Assembly (NCBI GenBank): GCA_024362935.1
Contig: JANCRA010000017.1
Coordinates: 21,068,501 to 21,132,500 of the forward strand
DNA: 64,000 nt
Reading direction: 5' to 3'
Source of the DNA: Setophaga petechia
Lineage: Eukaryota; Chordata; Aves; Passeriformes; Parulidae
The notes beneath the pieces were generated by a model that saw only the letters and a program-made list of their open reading frames with translations, made no database searches and was not told where the DNA came from. Positions within the stretch are counted from its first letter, which is position 1, and the number at the start of each line of letters is the position of its first letter. The translations under genes were made by a program, and so were the position numbers. Positions 32,360-46,100 of the stretch are shown in pieces.

Positions 32360-35300
32360 AAGCTTTTTACAGTACACAATCTGGAAAAGCCATGAAGGAA
32401 TCACATTGATCTCCTGCTCCCCAGGTGACTTTGGTGAGATCTTCAACATTAAATTCTGGGACCTGATGAACTCTGCAGAACATCCCTCTTCCTCAGGATG
32501 TAAATCTGTCCTGCTTACCATGATCAGCTAGAGAAATCCACCTGGCAGGGGATTGTTTCAGTGCCATTTAACACCATTTGGCTCATATTATTAAAACTGC
32601 AAGGAAGAATTCTGGGACGTTGGCTGCAGGAACCAGGTCGTGGTTGCATCAGTGAGGCAGGGGTGTGGACTGGCACTGGGCTCCATCCCTCCTTGCCTTG
32701 TGAGACTCTGGTGCAAAACCAGAGCTCTGCTACCTTCGGTCTTATATTTCCACCACCTTAGAGTAAGAAAAATAAAGCCTTTAGATGATTTCCACTAGCT
32801 CCAGGCAATCTAGAACCTTTGCCAAAGAATTACAGAGACAGTATTAAAAAGCAGCACTTTCTCTGAAGTGTTTTAGACACAGAGGTTGCAACCAACACCC
32901 TTTCTGGCAGGCAGGGAAACCAAGGTACCATCAGGACCCCACTTTGTGACTTACAGAGCCTGTCAGAAAAGATCGATAGTTGGCATGGTAACAAGCTCAT
33001 TCCCCAAGAATAGAGCTCCTTTTTATTAAATTTGGCTGGCTATTGATCAGTTCCTGATCCACGTATCAAAACATGACAAGCACTTAATGACTCACAGATT
33101 TTTATTGAGGGAAATAAAAAAATAATAATATCATGAGGCAGCCAGGGGCTGCTGCCTGCTCCGGAGGGCGGCTGTGGAGGTTGCAGGCATGGAAAACCAG
33201 CACGGATGTGACCTCCTCCTATGGCAATTTCAAAACCTCCTTTGCCCTGCCGTGGAGGTCCCTTAGAGCAACCTCCCCAGCAAGCAGCTCTGTGCTGTGT
33301 GGGATTTTATCCCTCCTCCCCACCGGCTCTCCCTGTCCTCCTGCTGCCTGCCGACAGTGGCTCCCTCCCACAGCTCCCAGCCCTGCAAACCCAAGGCTTT
33401 CCCAGAGGATCCTTTTTGGACCTTGACAATTTTCCCTCCCCTGGGCTCCTGGGTCCCAGCTCGCCTGCAGCCTGCAGGCAGCACAGCTGTCTCACGCTGC
33501 AATGAGGCAACTGATGCAGTCAGCCCATGCAGATTTGCTGATAGCAGGTCAAAAGTTTGTGTTCAATTTATTTCTCCTGTTCCCCCCCAAGCAAGGCTGT
33601 TTCCTCTGCATCCCCAAGCACACGGCCACAGCCTAAGCAGCAGCTTGGGCATTCCTCACAGCAGCCTGACATCCTGGGGGTCCACACACCTCCCGTTTGC
33701 CATTGCAGAGGACAGGTGGCTCTGCTGTGGCACCGTGTAAACCCCTCAGCCTTCCCACTGCAGGGATATCGTCCCTCAGCAAGATGATTCGCCTGTTCAA
33801 ATTGCTTTAACGTGCATTTACATGAGAGATAATAACAGCTCCAAAGGCTTCTTCCAGACTATTAAATAATACTCACTTAACAGAGTGTCTGAATTCATGC
33901 TGAAATGACAGACTATAATAATCCAGTCATATCTATCCTGCACACACAGCTGACTATAGAGGCTTAGAAAAACTGCAAGAGGTATTTATTGGCATGATAT
34001 GGTATATGATAGCTGGTTTTCTCAGGTCATCTGCTGTGACTGGCCTGAAACAGAGAAGTTGCTGCAAGAGGTCTTTCTATCTCTCTCTATCAGATATTTT
34101 AAGATGAGAAAAAATGCATTTATTCCCAAGCCCTCCTTCACTGTGTGCATGGCACCAACACAGCGACGTGTGGCAATCTCTGATGTGGGTGTTGGTGCAT
34201 TCTGATAATGTCTGTCTCCTCTTCAGCCACAACAGTTCTGCTCTGCAGCAGCAAGCCAGACACAGCCAAGTCCTGCTGGAATCACTGAGCTCAACACAGA
34301 GCATCTCAAAACCTTGTGCAGATTAAGCATCATACAGCAATACCAGCCTACATCCTCTGCAGCCAGCAGTGCTCGTTCTGCTTTACAGGGGGGAAGCAGA
34401 GCCCAGTTTACCCACTTGCAGCCACACCAGTGATCCTGCAACACGAACACATCTCCACACTGCTCCTGTGAGGATGTGCACAGCCCTTCAGCGTGCCCTG
34501 CTCCCACCCACACTCCTGTGGGACCATCACCGTGCGTGTGTGGGCTGCTGGCACTGCTGCAGCACCGCCTGAAAGGTCACAAGGAGCCAGGTCAGCCAGC
34601 AGTGCTTGCTCTTCCTCGGGCTTGCAGGAGCAAGCAATGCCTGGAGAGCAGAGCAGCCCCTTGTGCACGTGCTGGCTGGGGATGACAGAGTGCCCCAGGC
34701 CTGCAGAGTCACTGACATCCTCTGCCTCAGAACAAAGGGTGAACTTTGTCATCACATTACTCATGGTTTTTTCCAGATGCTCAAAAAACAGGAAGAAATC
34801 AGGTTAAATCAGTAAGTGGACAAGAGAAATTCTCTTTGTCATCACCTTCCTCCAAGGGCAATTTTGTAGGAGAAAGAAGATTGCTGCCTTGCCCTTATGA
34901 AAGCTTAGCAAATCCTGCCAGCAATTCCACTGAAAGAACATCACGTTCCTGTTTGTTCTCTATTTTAGACTGCACTCCCAGTCCAGTGTGTTCCCCTCCA
35001 GAGAACATTTAACCCAGAGGAAGTTACCTGAGCAGCCTAACACCTGAGCATACCTGCAGGCAAATATTGCCAGAGGGTATTTGGAAATACAGCAAATCCA
35101 TCATGCCATCTAGCTGCTGCTGAGATCTGACTGTGCCACACTGGGCTGCACTCGGGCAGTGGAGCAGTGGGCATTGTTTGCCTTGAGATTGAGCAGCTGA
35201 GCTTCAAGTAGAGCCTGGCAGCAGGATGAGCTTCCCAAACTGAGGGTGCTTTGTCCCCACGCAGGCCCCAGCTCCCCTGTGCCAGCTCCTGCCCAGCTGC

Positions 35301-35600
35301 AGAGCCACAATTCAGCCCAAACAGCAATTGATCCTCAGGTGGAGAGCTGCAGCAAGACCCTGTTACCCACTGACTGCTTCTAGCAAAGACATTCCAAATT
35401 ACATCAGTAATGTTGGTGCTTTCTGCTTACAAATTAACATCCAGTTATTCAAGCACCAGTGCAAATCCCAAAGGCGAGCTGTGGTGTATATCTGTGGGAA
35501 TCAGCCATTTGCCCTTTGAGCTGCTTTGGATGGATTTAAAAGGCCCGTGCTGGCGGTGCTGGCGGAAGGCACGGGGTGCCCACCAACCCTGCCGAGCTGC
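32360..35600. other. Intergenic; nothing identified as a gene
   Basis: Mostly unique non-coding DNA. 33790-34010 is AT-rich and motif-dense and might be a conserved element. The GC-richer 33.1-33.75 and 34.2-34.75 kb give chance frames only. Confidence 0.45.
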
Positions 35601-35604
35601 ACCG

Positions 35605-35888
35605 GGCACTGCCAGGGGCTGGGAGCGCTCACAGACCCACAGAGAGCATCCCAACACCCAGGGTGGGCACTGCCAGGCACTGCCAGGGGCTGGGAGCGCT
35701 CACAGACCCACAGAGGGCATCCCAACACCCAGGGTGGGCACTGCCAGGCACTGCCAGGGGCTGGGAGCGCTCACAGACCCACAGAGGGCATCCCAACACC
35801 CAGGGTGGGCACTGCCAGGCACTGCCAGGGGCTGGGAGCGCTCACAGACCCACAGAGGGCATCCCGACACCCAGGGTGGGCAGGGGCA
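35605..35888. repeat. 71-bp tandem repeat, four copies
   Basis: The landmark GGGAGCGCTCACAGACCCAC recurs at 35621, 35692, 35763 and 35834, an exact 71-bp period. Copies differ by isolated substitutions (for example AGAGAGCATC versus AGAGGGCATC). An internal GGCACTGCCA duplication links the copies, and the first copy lacks the upstream half. Confidence 0.95.
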
Positions 35889-35899
35889 GCCACGGGAGA

Positions 35900-38800
35900 G
35901 CAGGCGGAGAGATTTAACAGCCTGGTCTTAGGCTAGGGCTAAATTTAAGTTAGAAATAACATCTCTCTCTCATCCAGATCATATTGGCATTTTGAAAGGG
36001 CAGTCACGCAACTTCCCCCGGCAGTTACGGCAGAGCCGCGCTCGGAAATGAATGGAGCTCGTGGAAGCATTCAGCACCCAACAATCGGATTTATAATTAG
36101 GCCTAAAAAGGGAAGAACGCTGAATAAAAGCAGCACAGCCAATTTTAGAAGAAAAGGAAGTTCTGGATGGAATTCATTGGGGTAGAGCACTGAAGTGGAA
36201 ATGGAAAGTGTTCAAAGATAAATGAGTTTAGGCCTAAGAGTTTGCTTGACATCTAGAAAATGTACTAGGAACACAGTGTCAAGAAAAGCTAACATGAACA
36301 ACAAAGAAACACAAGAAGTGAGAGAAGAGAGGAAAGAGCCATAAAACTTTGGGACAACAAAGAGTTGCAATTATAGAGGGAAATGTAATGAAGTGTAAAA
36401 AATCATAATGAAAGCAAAGATAGAGAATGAAAGGATGATTGCATATTTGCTTAATGCACATCGGAGAAGTGTCAAAGACACGGGGAACAAGAGGTCACTA
36501 AATGAGAAAATAAAGCCTCTGGAGGAAAGGCACTGAATATTTTTCTTTAAATCCAGACTTATTTGCTTGGGATTTACCGCTTGAAGGCCAATGACAGAGG
36601 CAAGCAACAGAAATATTTTCCTAGGGGAGAGAAAAAATTTCCAAAGGAAATGGAGCTTCTTTTTTCTTAGACAACTGATCCAGCAATGCAGTCTGACCCA
36701 AGGCAAAACACTGGGATCTAACAAGGGCTCAAAAACAGAGAGAAAACTTAGTCTCCACAGCCCGTAAGTTAATATTTTCTTAACAACACCCTTTATTGTC
36801 ACCAGGAGTCCTGTCTCAAAGTGACTCAGGTTTTGTAGGACAGCTGCATTGAGGAGGGGGATCTGTTCTCAGCCCTCCTGTATGGCATTCTTCTAATAGG
36901 ATTAAATTGGTGCCCCCAAAACCCACCACATCCCACTATATCATTCCCCAGTAATATTACAGCAAGGGAGCTGCGCGCAACAGGTTAATGCCGAGGACCA
37001 CAAAATCTTTTTGCCAGGTCCAGATCAGCAGTACAAAGTGGGATGAAAGCCATCCCAGGTTCTCTGTGGGGGCGTCCTCTGGGCTTCACTGCCTCCAGCA
37101 CCTCTGTGGTTATTTAAAGGAAAACCCAGAGTGTCCCAGCTATGGGGAAACCTGAGCTCTGCTCCTGAATTAAACACAGTTACCCACTGATATATCCCTT
37201 TCCCAGCACGAGGTGCAGCTGTGGCTCTGCATTTACAGACCTGTGGCTGGGTTTTGAGTCCAGCAGAAGAAAACAGCTCTTTCTGTAGAGCACGGGGTTC
37301 AAAACCTTCTTCTGCCCTGGAATGAGGAATGGCTGTGAGCTGGGGGTCCCGCTCTGTGGGGGCTGCAGGGAGAGGACAGCACCAAGGGATGGGACCAGCA
37401 CCCTGCAGGCAGCTTCCCAAGCCCGTGGCATGGAGGGAAGCAGCAGCTGATGGAGGACATGGCTTAGATGACTCCTTCACAAGCACCAAAGGGAAGCATT
37501 GGATGGGACACAAGGGATGAGCCCTCACCTCATCCATATGTCCCACTACTGCCTGTGAGTCCCATCCCTGTGGGTGCTTTCTCATCCCAGGTGAGGGACT
37601 GGGAGCCCCAAGGAAGAACCCCAAGGGTGCTCCAGGGACCAGTGGGACCAGTGACCTCAGAAATGGGGCTGAGGAGGAGCTCACAGCCCCCTGCAGCCCA
37701 GGACACCCATGGAAAAAGGAGAAAGAGGAATGGAACGAGGCTGCCCAGTGCATTTTCCCTCAAAAACCTATGAACAGCAGAGTGACACCCTGGGAATGGG
37801 ATCCTACTGGTGCATTTATCAACCAAGTGATATCTAGACAATTAGTAGTTTTCTTTAATTTAGGACTAATTTTGTCCCACCAGTTTAAATTAAAGCCCCC
37901 AATAGGATAATTTCCTCATAATCATGATTTTGTTACAAGCTTTTCATTAATCCAATCACAACTTCTATGATATTATTTGGCAGCTGATTGAGACTACAGG
38001 AGCCACAGGGGTTCACACACATTGTCTCATTTCTGATTAAAAAAAAAGTAAAATTAGTCCAATTAAAAATTCTTTTAGTACTGTCTAATACATGAAACTC
38101 CCCAAAGTCAGGACAGGAAAATCATCATTCCAGCCACGCAGCCCATCTGTGGGTGACAGCAGAAGCTCCGTGCTAATGTCAGCTGTCCGTAGGTGTCTGC
38201 CTGTCTTTCCAGCTGTCTGTAGCAGTAATATATTTAAACAAAACTGCCAGGGAGGAAATATTCATGTTTGGGAATATTTGTCTACGGCTTTGGGGAATTT
38301 TCTCTGGAGTATTTTGGTTTGATCTTAAGGCTCTCTCAGCTCCCTGAAGTCTTACTCAAAGCATCCCAGGCCATGATGCAAATATTCAGCACAGAGCGAT
38401 TCCCTGCAAATCTCATATTTATAGCAAAAAATGGAAAAGAGAGAAAGCCAGTGGTGGGAAGGTCTTGTGGCAGTAATAACACACAGTGTTGTCAGATGGG
38501 GAAGCTTCACCACAGAGGTGCGCTAATTTGGAGGGGAAAAAAGAATAGAAAGCAGTGGGGATTTTAAAGTGAATTCAAGTCTTAAAAATTGTACTTTTCT
38601 TCAAGTCACACACAATCACTCCTGACAGAAATTTTTCAGGCACATTGAAGTGTATAAGAGAGGTGACAGAAATCCCTTGAAATAAACACAACAAAGGAGC
38701 CAAAAGGGAAAATCAAAATTAATCTAGGCTGTATAATAGAAATATGAATGCCGAGGGCATCTGCTCCCTTCTTCCCTATGAGCAAGAGCCCCCAGGCGAG

Positions 38801-40870
38801 GAGGGGCAGCTTCAGCACTGGGGAAAGGAGGATTCCCCCTCCCCTCTGTGGGCAAAGCTGTGGCGCTCCAGAAGCCTGGAGCACATTCCAAGATCAATGG
38901 CAATGGCCTGCATCGTGTGTCCTGGTCAGGCAAGGCCCACCTGGAGGCACCTGAGAGGCTGCTGGAGCCAGCAGAGGTGGAGGCAGGGGAGGCCAAGAGC
39001 CAGTGGGGCACGGTGGAAGGGGATGACCAAGGAGGCACAATAGGAGGAACGGGTTTTTCCCCCCAGCAAACAACATGCAATGGTAAAAGGAAGGGGACAG
39101 GCACCAAAACGGGCCAAACATGGAAAATGTTTCTGGAGATTAAAAAAACCCAAAAAACGTGTTTTTTAATAAAAGAGATATTCTGTATGGACATTTCAAA
39201 GACAAAATGCTCCCACTTCCAACTTCAATGCTGCCTTTGCATGTTTGCATTTCAAGCTGACATCAGCCCAAGTGAGAAAAAGAAAAAGGTTTAGAAGAAC
39301 CCAGAGATGAGCCCCAACGTGTGGTTTGTCCTGGATGAAACCCACTTGAATTTGCCACAGGTCCTTTGAGCAGGTCAGGCCAAGCTGCCCATCAGTGGGC
39401 CATGCCCCCTGCAAGGCCTCCTAATTTTCAAGTTATTTCCACATCAGGCTGCTGAGAGGAGGAATGGGGCTGTGGTTTTCCCCCTCTGTACACAATTCTC
39501 CTTTATGGAAAGAAGCTGGCATCTGCACCCTTCCATCACCCACAAACCCCTCGATTCCTAATTAAGTTCTTGTTAAGAGCCATACCTGCAGTGGCTGGAG
39601 TCCAGCACAGCACAACTGGCAGGAGCCTCTAATCCTCTCCCAGCTTCACCTCATAGGCAGAAAACAGAACTGAGCAATGCTGGAATTTCTGTTCTGTGAA
39701 ATAATTAAGCATTTTGAAACACGCCTGCTGTCCAACTCAGGGATAAATCAAGACCCAGAAATTATTCCAAACATGAACAAGAAAATTCCTCTCAGAGCTG
39801 CCCAGCTGCTTCCACACAGGAGACCTAGAGTGTAAAGAGCTGGTAGAACAGGGGCCTGTGAGGATTCCCACCTGTTTTCATTTTTCACATTTTCCTGTTT
39901 ACACTCTCAGGATATTGAATCTGACTCCACTGAGCAGCCTGTCGGACAGATCCGACTCTTCCCAGCGCAACCAGCTCTGCCAGGCAAGGTGTGAGCTGAG
40001 CTGCAAGCTGGGGGTGCAGCCTGTCCCTGCTCTGCCCTCGAGCTCGAGGCACAGCCCAGCCCCAGCCCAGAGCTCGGGCAGCCCCGCAGCCGAGGGAGGC
40101 TGCACACAGTGAACCAGAGGGACTGCCCAACCATGCCCCACTGAGAGCCTCGGGAATTATGGCTTTCCTATCTCAACAACATGTTTTTCTGGGATCTTTG
40201 TTTCTACTGCAGGTTAAACACATCAAGGCTTCCCTGCTCAGAAGTGAACATGGAGCAATTTCTGCCTTGAGAGAGGGTCAGGAGGGGTTACCTTCACACA
40301 GCAGCATTGCTCCTCTCCCCTGCTTCCCCAGTGATCCAAGCAGATCTTTCCTTTTGTTGTAGCAGCTCTTCCTTTTGTGTCCTCAACTAAAAGGAATTAA
40401 CTTCTACTGGGAGCAGCCAATGAGGTGCACATCAATAATTAGGGGTTCAGAGGCTTCATACTGCTGTTTCCCTACATCTCTGCCAACAGGGACAAAAAGT
40501 GCCCAAGAAGTGTTGGCTTTCCTGCCATGCAGGGAGGCAACCAAGCCCCATATCCAAGGGAAGGAATGTCATGGTAGAGGTAAGGAGCAAGCAGCCAGAG
40601 CAGCAGCACGTGTGCCAGGCACCTGGACCTGAGTATTTGGGGTGCATCTGACTTTTGGCTTGTGAGGTGCCACTGTGTGCTAGGATAGCCTAAAACCTGA
40701 GAGAATTTAATGCCAGCCAAAACCAGGGCAGCCACAGTGGGTGCACAGGACTGTGCAGCTTTGCTGGATCAGGACCTGGGTGCAGGGAAGAGGCAGCAGA
40801 GCTGGAAATGCAGGGTCAGAGCAGTTCAGCCCCATACTCAGAGGGGCTCCAGTCATAGTCCCTGTTGAAA
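35900..40870. other. Intergenic; nothing identified as a gene
   Basis: Unique, mostly AT-rich sequence. 36050-36150 (TTATAATTAGGCCTAAAAAG region) and 37840-38080 are AT-rich with homeodomain-type TAAT cores, but nothing specific can be assigned. The open frame at 37025-37753 (242 codons) lacks any domain. Confidence 0.45.
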
Positions 40871-40875
40871 TTAGT

Positions 40876-41125
40876 CTTTGCATGGATACTTATAAATAAA
40901 TCCAGGACACTGCTTGCGTAACAATAACATTTTGCAGTATCTGGCATTTGTCGCTAGTTGAAGGCTAAGCAAACCATGCTCCAGTGGAGCATAAAATTGC
41001 TTTTCCTTTGGAACAAGCAGGGCATTGTAGTAATAGGCAAAAATGTACATTGTGTTAACGGCTGTATTTTCACATTATTGATTTACATTGTGTAATGCCA
41101 TGCAAGACCTGCTTTGGATGATACG
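40876..41125. promoter_or_regulatory. Candidate conserved enhancer with repeated SOX-like motifs
   Basis: The palindrome ATGCTCCA-G-TGGAGCAT (40976-40992) lies near three CATTGT cores (41023-41028, 41048-41053 and 41086-41091). The last two sit in a repeated TACATTGTGT, 38 bp apart. No coding potential. Enhancer status is inferred. Confidence 0.3.
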
Positions 41126-41139
41126 TGCATCTGTCAGAT

Positions 41140-41930
41140 CACAGTAACTGCAGAGGGCTGGGTGCTGCTCGGAAAAATGAAGTGCTGGGGATGCCGGGGC
41201 AGGTTCCCACCCGTGTGCCCATCATGCCGAGGTGATGATTAGGGGGATGTTGTGGTAACGAGCGGGTCCCAAGTGTGCACTATGTAAATCAAGGCTGCCC
41301 GGGTCAGCTTCCACTCACTGTGCACATCCAACTTTTCAGCCTGCTTACTCCTCTGACAAGGAGAGCGGGTGGGAACGCCTCTCCCCGGCAGGTCCCCTCG
41401 GCTGGATGTGTTTCAAGGTATCCAAGACAGACGGGCTGCATTTTCCTTCCCCTCTCCTTTCCAACCGTTTCCTGCAGGGGCCGGATCTGCACAGCCCTGG
41501 CCTGGGGATGCCTCCCAGCAGAGACAGCCACAGCGAAGGCAGGGAGGCGTGTCGCAGGAAACGGAATCACTAAACACACCTTGAAACAAGAGAATGAATA
41601 GTCGGTGGATATAGTGCTCTGAATTTAAGGGAGTTCACTTCAAAAATGCAATAGTGAAGTGTTGATATCAGTCTGGAACATTTTTTAAAACACTGTGTAG
41701 TTATTGCAAAGCTTTGTTTTACGTTACCTGGCTCAGTGGTAAATTAGGTAAGCTTCTATTAATCTATCATATCTGACTCCACTGCTTACACCGGCTCAAA
41801 GAGCTGTATATTATAACAAGAAACATTAAAATAATATTTTTCTTCCATTTTATTTCGTTATTTTAAAATGGATTGTCTCATTGCTAAAAGAGGAAGGACA
41901 GTCCCACATCCAGCTTGCCAGACTAAGAAC
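41140..41930. other. Intergenic; nothing identified
   Basis: No gene or repeat family recognised; short chance frames only. Confidence 0.5.
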
Positions 41931-41944
41931 TGGTTCCAATTTTT

Positions 41945-42035
41945 TCCCTCAGCTACTGATTTTCTGGCTTCAGGCAAGTCACATAGTCTCTTCATGCATT
42001 ATCCCCTCCTAGCTGTAAAAAGACTCAGCCTTCCA
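41945..42035 (+). mobile_element. Possible MIR-like ancient SINE fragment
   Basis: TTCAGGCAAGTCACATAGTC, then CTCTTCATGCATTATCCCCT and GCTGTAAAAAGACTCAG, parallels the MIR order GGGCAAGTCACTTAA...CTCATCTGTAAAATG. It is degraded and recognised from memory, so assignment is tentative. Confidence 0.4.
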
Positions 42036-42649
42036 GAGTTTGCAGAAGCCCACAGAACCCCAGAACAGACAGACTGCTCTAAAATCAAACACCACTTAAA
42101 TATTTGTCTAGAATGTACCAGATTTAACAATCAGAGGGGTTTTTTTGTGTCAGATGGTAGTGACTATTTGGAATACTACAAAATTTATCTAAGAATCAGC
42201 TCCTTCCAGATGGAGAGCCATAGACATGTCCGAGGTGAGGAACTCGGGGTGTTCAGATGTTGCCAGCACCCTGACCTTCCATGCCCACATGATGGTGACA
42301 TGTCATGGCTTTAGGCACCATCATGAGCCAGCAGGTTGGATCCAAAATGCAGGGGAGAGGAGCAGTGACCCAAACACACACGGGCCATGCAGAGACTGCA
42401 GGACAGCTGTGAGCGTGCACAGGGGTCTCTGCTCTGAGGGATGTGTGATGTTTCCTGGTTGCCCTCCTCAGGCACGAAGCAGCCCAGCTCTGCCCCTTTG
42501 CCAGCACCTCACAGGGTAGATGTAATTCCAGAAAATTGCTTTTGACCCCAGCTGCCTACAGCAGCACAGAGACATTTTTAAAGCTCAGGCTGAAGCCCTG
42601 CCTGTCTCCTGTCTGTCCCTGCCTCAATGCATTCGTACCCACCGTGTGC

Positions 42650-43100
42650 TTGTCCTGTTACTGAAATGGAAAACCAGAGCTAAATGAATATTTGCCTTTC
42701 AGTTCACCTTTCACCGGAAATTCGGCCGCTTTCTTTCCTTACATATTTGTTTTCCTTACTATCTCCAAGTCTTAATCTATTCTCTTTGTTTCAATTGAAA
42801 AAGTGGGGCACGTTTTATCAAATTCTTATTTCCCACAATCCAATATAAAATAAAAGATACAGCATAATCTTAGTTATTACTACAATGAACTGAAAGAAAG
42901 TCTAAGCCAAGGAAAGTTTTCACTTTTTTATCATTGATTTTTTTTTTTTTTTTACTATTTACTCTGGTGCATTTGCATTGATTGCTTTTGAGGCTGCTCT
43001 ATTCTCCAGTCACTAATGATCAAGACTTTAACATTGCACGTTGTTTAAAACATTGTCATCGACAGCTCACAGAGGCAGTGCAACTCTGAACTTGGGTCTC
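42650..43100. promoter_or_regulatory. Candidate conserved element with a perfect octamer
   Basis: AT-rich unique sequence with an exact ATTTGCAT octamer (42971-42978) followed by TGATTG, and a CATTGT SOX-like core at 43051-43056. The 17-T run at about 42937-42953 is simple sequence. Enhancer status is inferred. Confidence 0.3.
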
Positions 43101-43109
43101 AGAAGGTAA

Positions 43110-46100
43110 AAACCTTTTCAGTTTGTCTTTAAATACTTGGATAAATCCCGTTAGCTTTCTCCATACCATCAAAGCATTTGGATAGCATAAAGCAACTGAA
43201 TACATAAAAAATGTACCTAAACACATTGTAAATCCCTACACAGAGGTGTTGCTGACACTACTGTTAACCCCAGGAAAATATTTCACCAATTACTGATCAA
43301 ATACAATACAGCTAAATTTCACTGCCAGCACATCATTTTGATAATGGGTGTGGAAATTATCCATTCAATAGCTATTCAGAAAAAACTTAGAAAGACTGGT
43401 TTTCAGATTCTTCTGAGAATCCTAGAATAATCCCCTATAATCACTGTGATGAGATTCCACCAACATTTTTCCCTTTGAAAAAGGCTGCTTGGGGCAAGAG
43501 CATCGGGGGTCTCTGCCCATCCTGCCACAGATGAGTTCAAACAAAATATCTGAAGTCACCAGAGCTTTGTTGGCAGAGGACTGGAGGTTTCATACTCTTA
43601 CATGACAGTCAAGGAAAGGAAGAGGCTTTAGCTCTCCTCCATCAGTCTGGCTTCTCAGGTGCACCTCAGCAACCCATCAAAATAAATTTTCTTCCTTTCT
43701 GACACGGCAAACTTGCAACATTTTGTCTCCAGGGTATGGCAGAAATGAAACACACAAAATTAAGTACCTAAAATAAGCAATAACTACACTTTGCACTTCC
43801 CTACTGCTCTGTGACAGCTGCTAAATGTGAACCAGGAGTATTTCAGATTGTTTCAATTTTATGACCTTTCTTGTTGTTTGGTATAAGGCTGAAAGGATTC
43901 ACTCTTCTTTGGGGAAAGATGCTGTTTTCTGATTTACTGTACTGATTTCATAGATGCAAAATTTGGTCTGACTAGAGAAGATGAAGCAGAGGGATTGTTG
44001 GATAATAAATGTTTTCATTCTCCAAAGTGGTGATTAGACACCAGACATGAGCATGACAAAATGAGACCCCGACACATCCAAAGCTTTCCTTTCCCCTTCA
44101 GTAGCAGAGTTTTCTCTCCGTTATGAATTTCTGCTGCCCAGGTACCACAGAGTCCTCATCCCAAGGAGAACCTCTATACTTGAATATGAAGCCCTCTGGG
44201 GATCCCCTGCCCTCGTGTCCCCCTTGTCACCCCACAGCAGAGGGGTCCCAGCTCCCCTGCCACCCCACCGCAGTGGCTGTCCCCGAAGGGAAGCACGACC
44301 TGTCCACCTACAGAAAGGGGCAGCCCCTGGCCAGCAGTGCCTTCCCCCCATCCCAGGACCAGGCTGCTTGTTTCCATGGGTAATAATGCAGGGGGTTAAT
44401 TGGGGGCATCACAGCCTCCCCTGGGAAGCTCAGTACGGACCAGCTTTCATCCCACAGGTGAGGGCTGCAGACACACACCCACACTGTTGGGATCACTGCT
44501 CTCTGTGGCAGTCCACTACCACCCCAGCATGGAGCTAAAACAAATGTGTCACCAGGGAGGCACCTGCCCAGGGACAGGCACCTGCCCAGGGACAGGCTGC
44601 AGCACCACCAGGACCCACGTGCTCCCAGTCCACACTAAATGGCAAAGCCATTCTCCCCCCTCCCAAAACTGCTGGGTTCATACCCCAAAGGGCAGTGCAT
44701 AGGAGTAAAAGAGTTAAACCAGCAAAACACTAGCATGAAAAACCTTCCTAACAGCTACACATAAATCAGTTTTCACACACAAACAAATTCAGCCAAAAGA
44801 GCACAGGCACAAGCATCTGCCCTAGCAGCCCCGTGCTGGCCACCATAACATCTCCACAGTCAGAGGAAGAACCAAGTACCACAGCTGGTTCATAAGCAAA
44901 ACCATTTGCAAGCAGCTTGGAGAGTATATCCACCAAGGCTGCTCACTATAGCAGTGATGCAGGCAGAGGCTGACAGCAGCTCAGGGCTGTCACTGCACCA
45001 GCCAAGTCTGCCTGCACATCACTCAAAGCCAGGATAGGGGCTAATTTGTGTATGTGCTGTTTGCTCTGTGGCAATGGGATCAGGAATGTTTTGGGGGCTG
45101 GAGAGGGCACACAGAGCCAGGCAGAGCTGAGAGAAGTGGCAGTACTGAGAGACACCTGAGATGGAGGGGCTGCATCCTCCTCTGTCTGCTGGGCTGAGCC
45201 CTCAGCAGTGAGAGAAGTTGGATATGAGGAATATGCAAGTCCCCCAAACCTTAGGGGTTTCCTTGCACAGGAGGAAGCGTGGACTTCAGCATCAGGACCT
45301 GAAATCCTGGGCAACATTTCCAAGCCATGCTCCCAGCCAGGCCGTGGGGATGGGGCAGCCAAGGAGACCCACCTGCCCCAACACCTGGGTAACCCTTTAA
45401 AGAGGCTGGGCAGCACTCGGGGCAGCCTTGCTGCAGGGCTTTCTTTATATCAGCTTTACCTTCTAGACAAGATTATTGACCTTTCCAGGGCAGTGTTTAA
45501 CAGCCTCCATTCATCCCCACTTTTCCCTTCCCTTACACTTCATTCCTTTTGTTGCTCTGTAATAAGAGAGGCAACAGGGCACATATTTCTGCAGAACAGA
45601 GCATTAACATCCTAACTATAGTTTCCTGGTATTTTTTTAAACTTTTACCATTTTATTAAAAACAATTAGCTGAGAAAAAAACATCTTTTTTCAAATCTCT
45701 ACATTATTGCTCTCATTTCTCTCTGAATCCAAGGAGATCTTTTCAGAGGCTATTTGATTTGTAATTACATATGTTGGAACAACTGCTCAGAAAGTGAGCC
45801 CAGAAAGGATTCTGACAATACTTTCCTAGTAGGCTTGGTCCTGCTACCTCTGAAGCATGTAATGCTAATGATTTAATAAAATGTATGTGAAAACAAGGGC
45901 TTATTTTCAACAGCTTGTGTAAGTGATGGATGCATCCATGCCAGAAGCTTTGGCCTAATGGACTGAGGAGGAGTTGGAATCGCAGCAGAATGAGGAGCCA
46001 AAGACTTTTGCTTGGCTGCCAGACTTGGCTCCCCTGGCTCCTTTGAGGCATCTGGCTGCAGGCAGGTATGACCATGAGGATAACACGGCAAGGGTTGATG

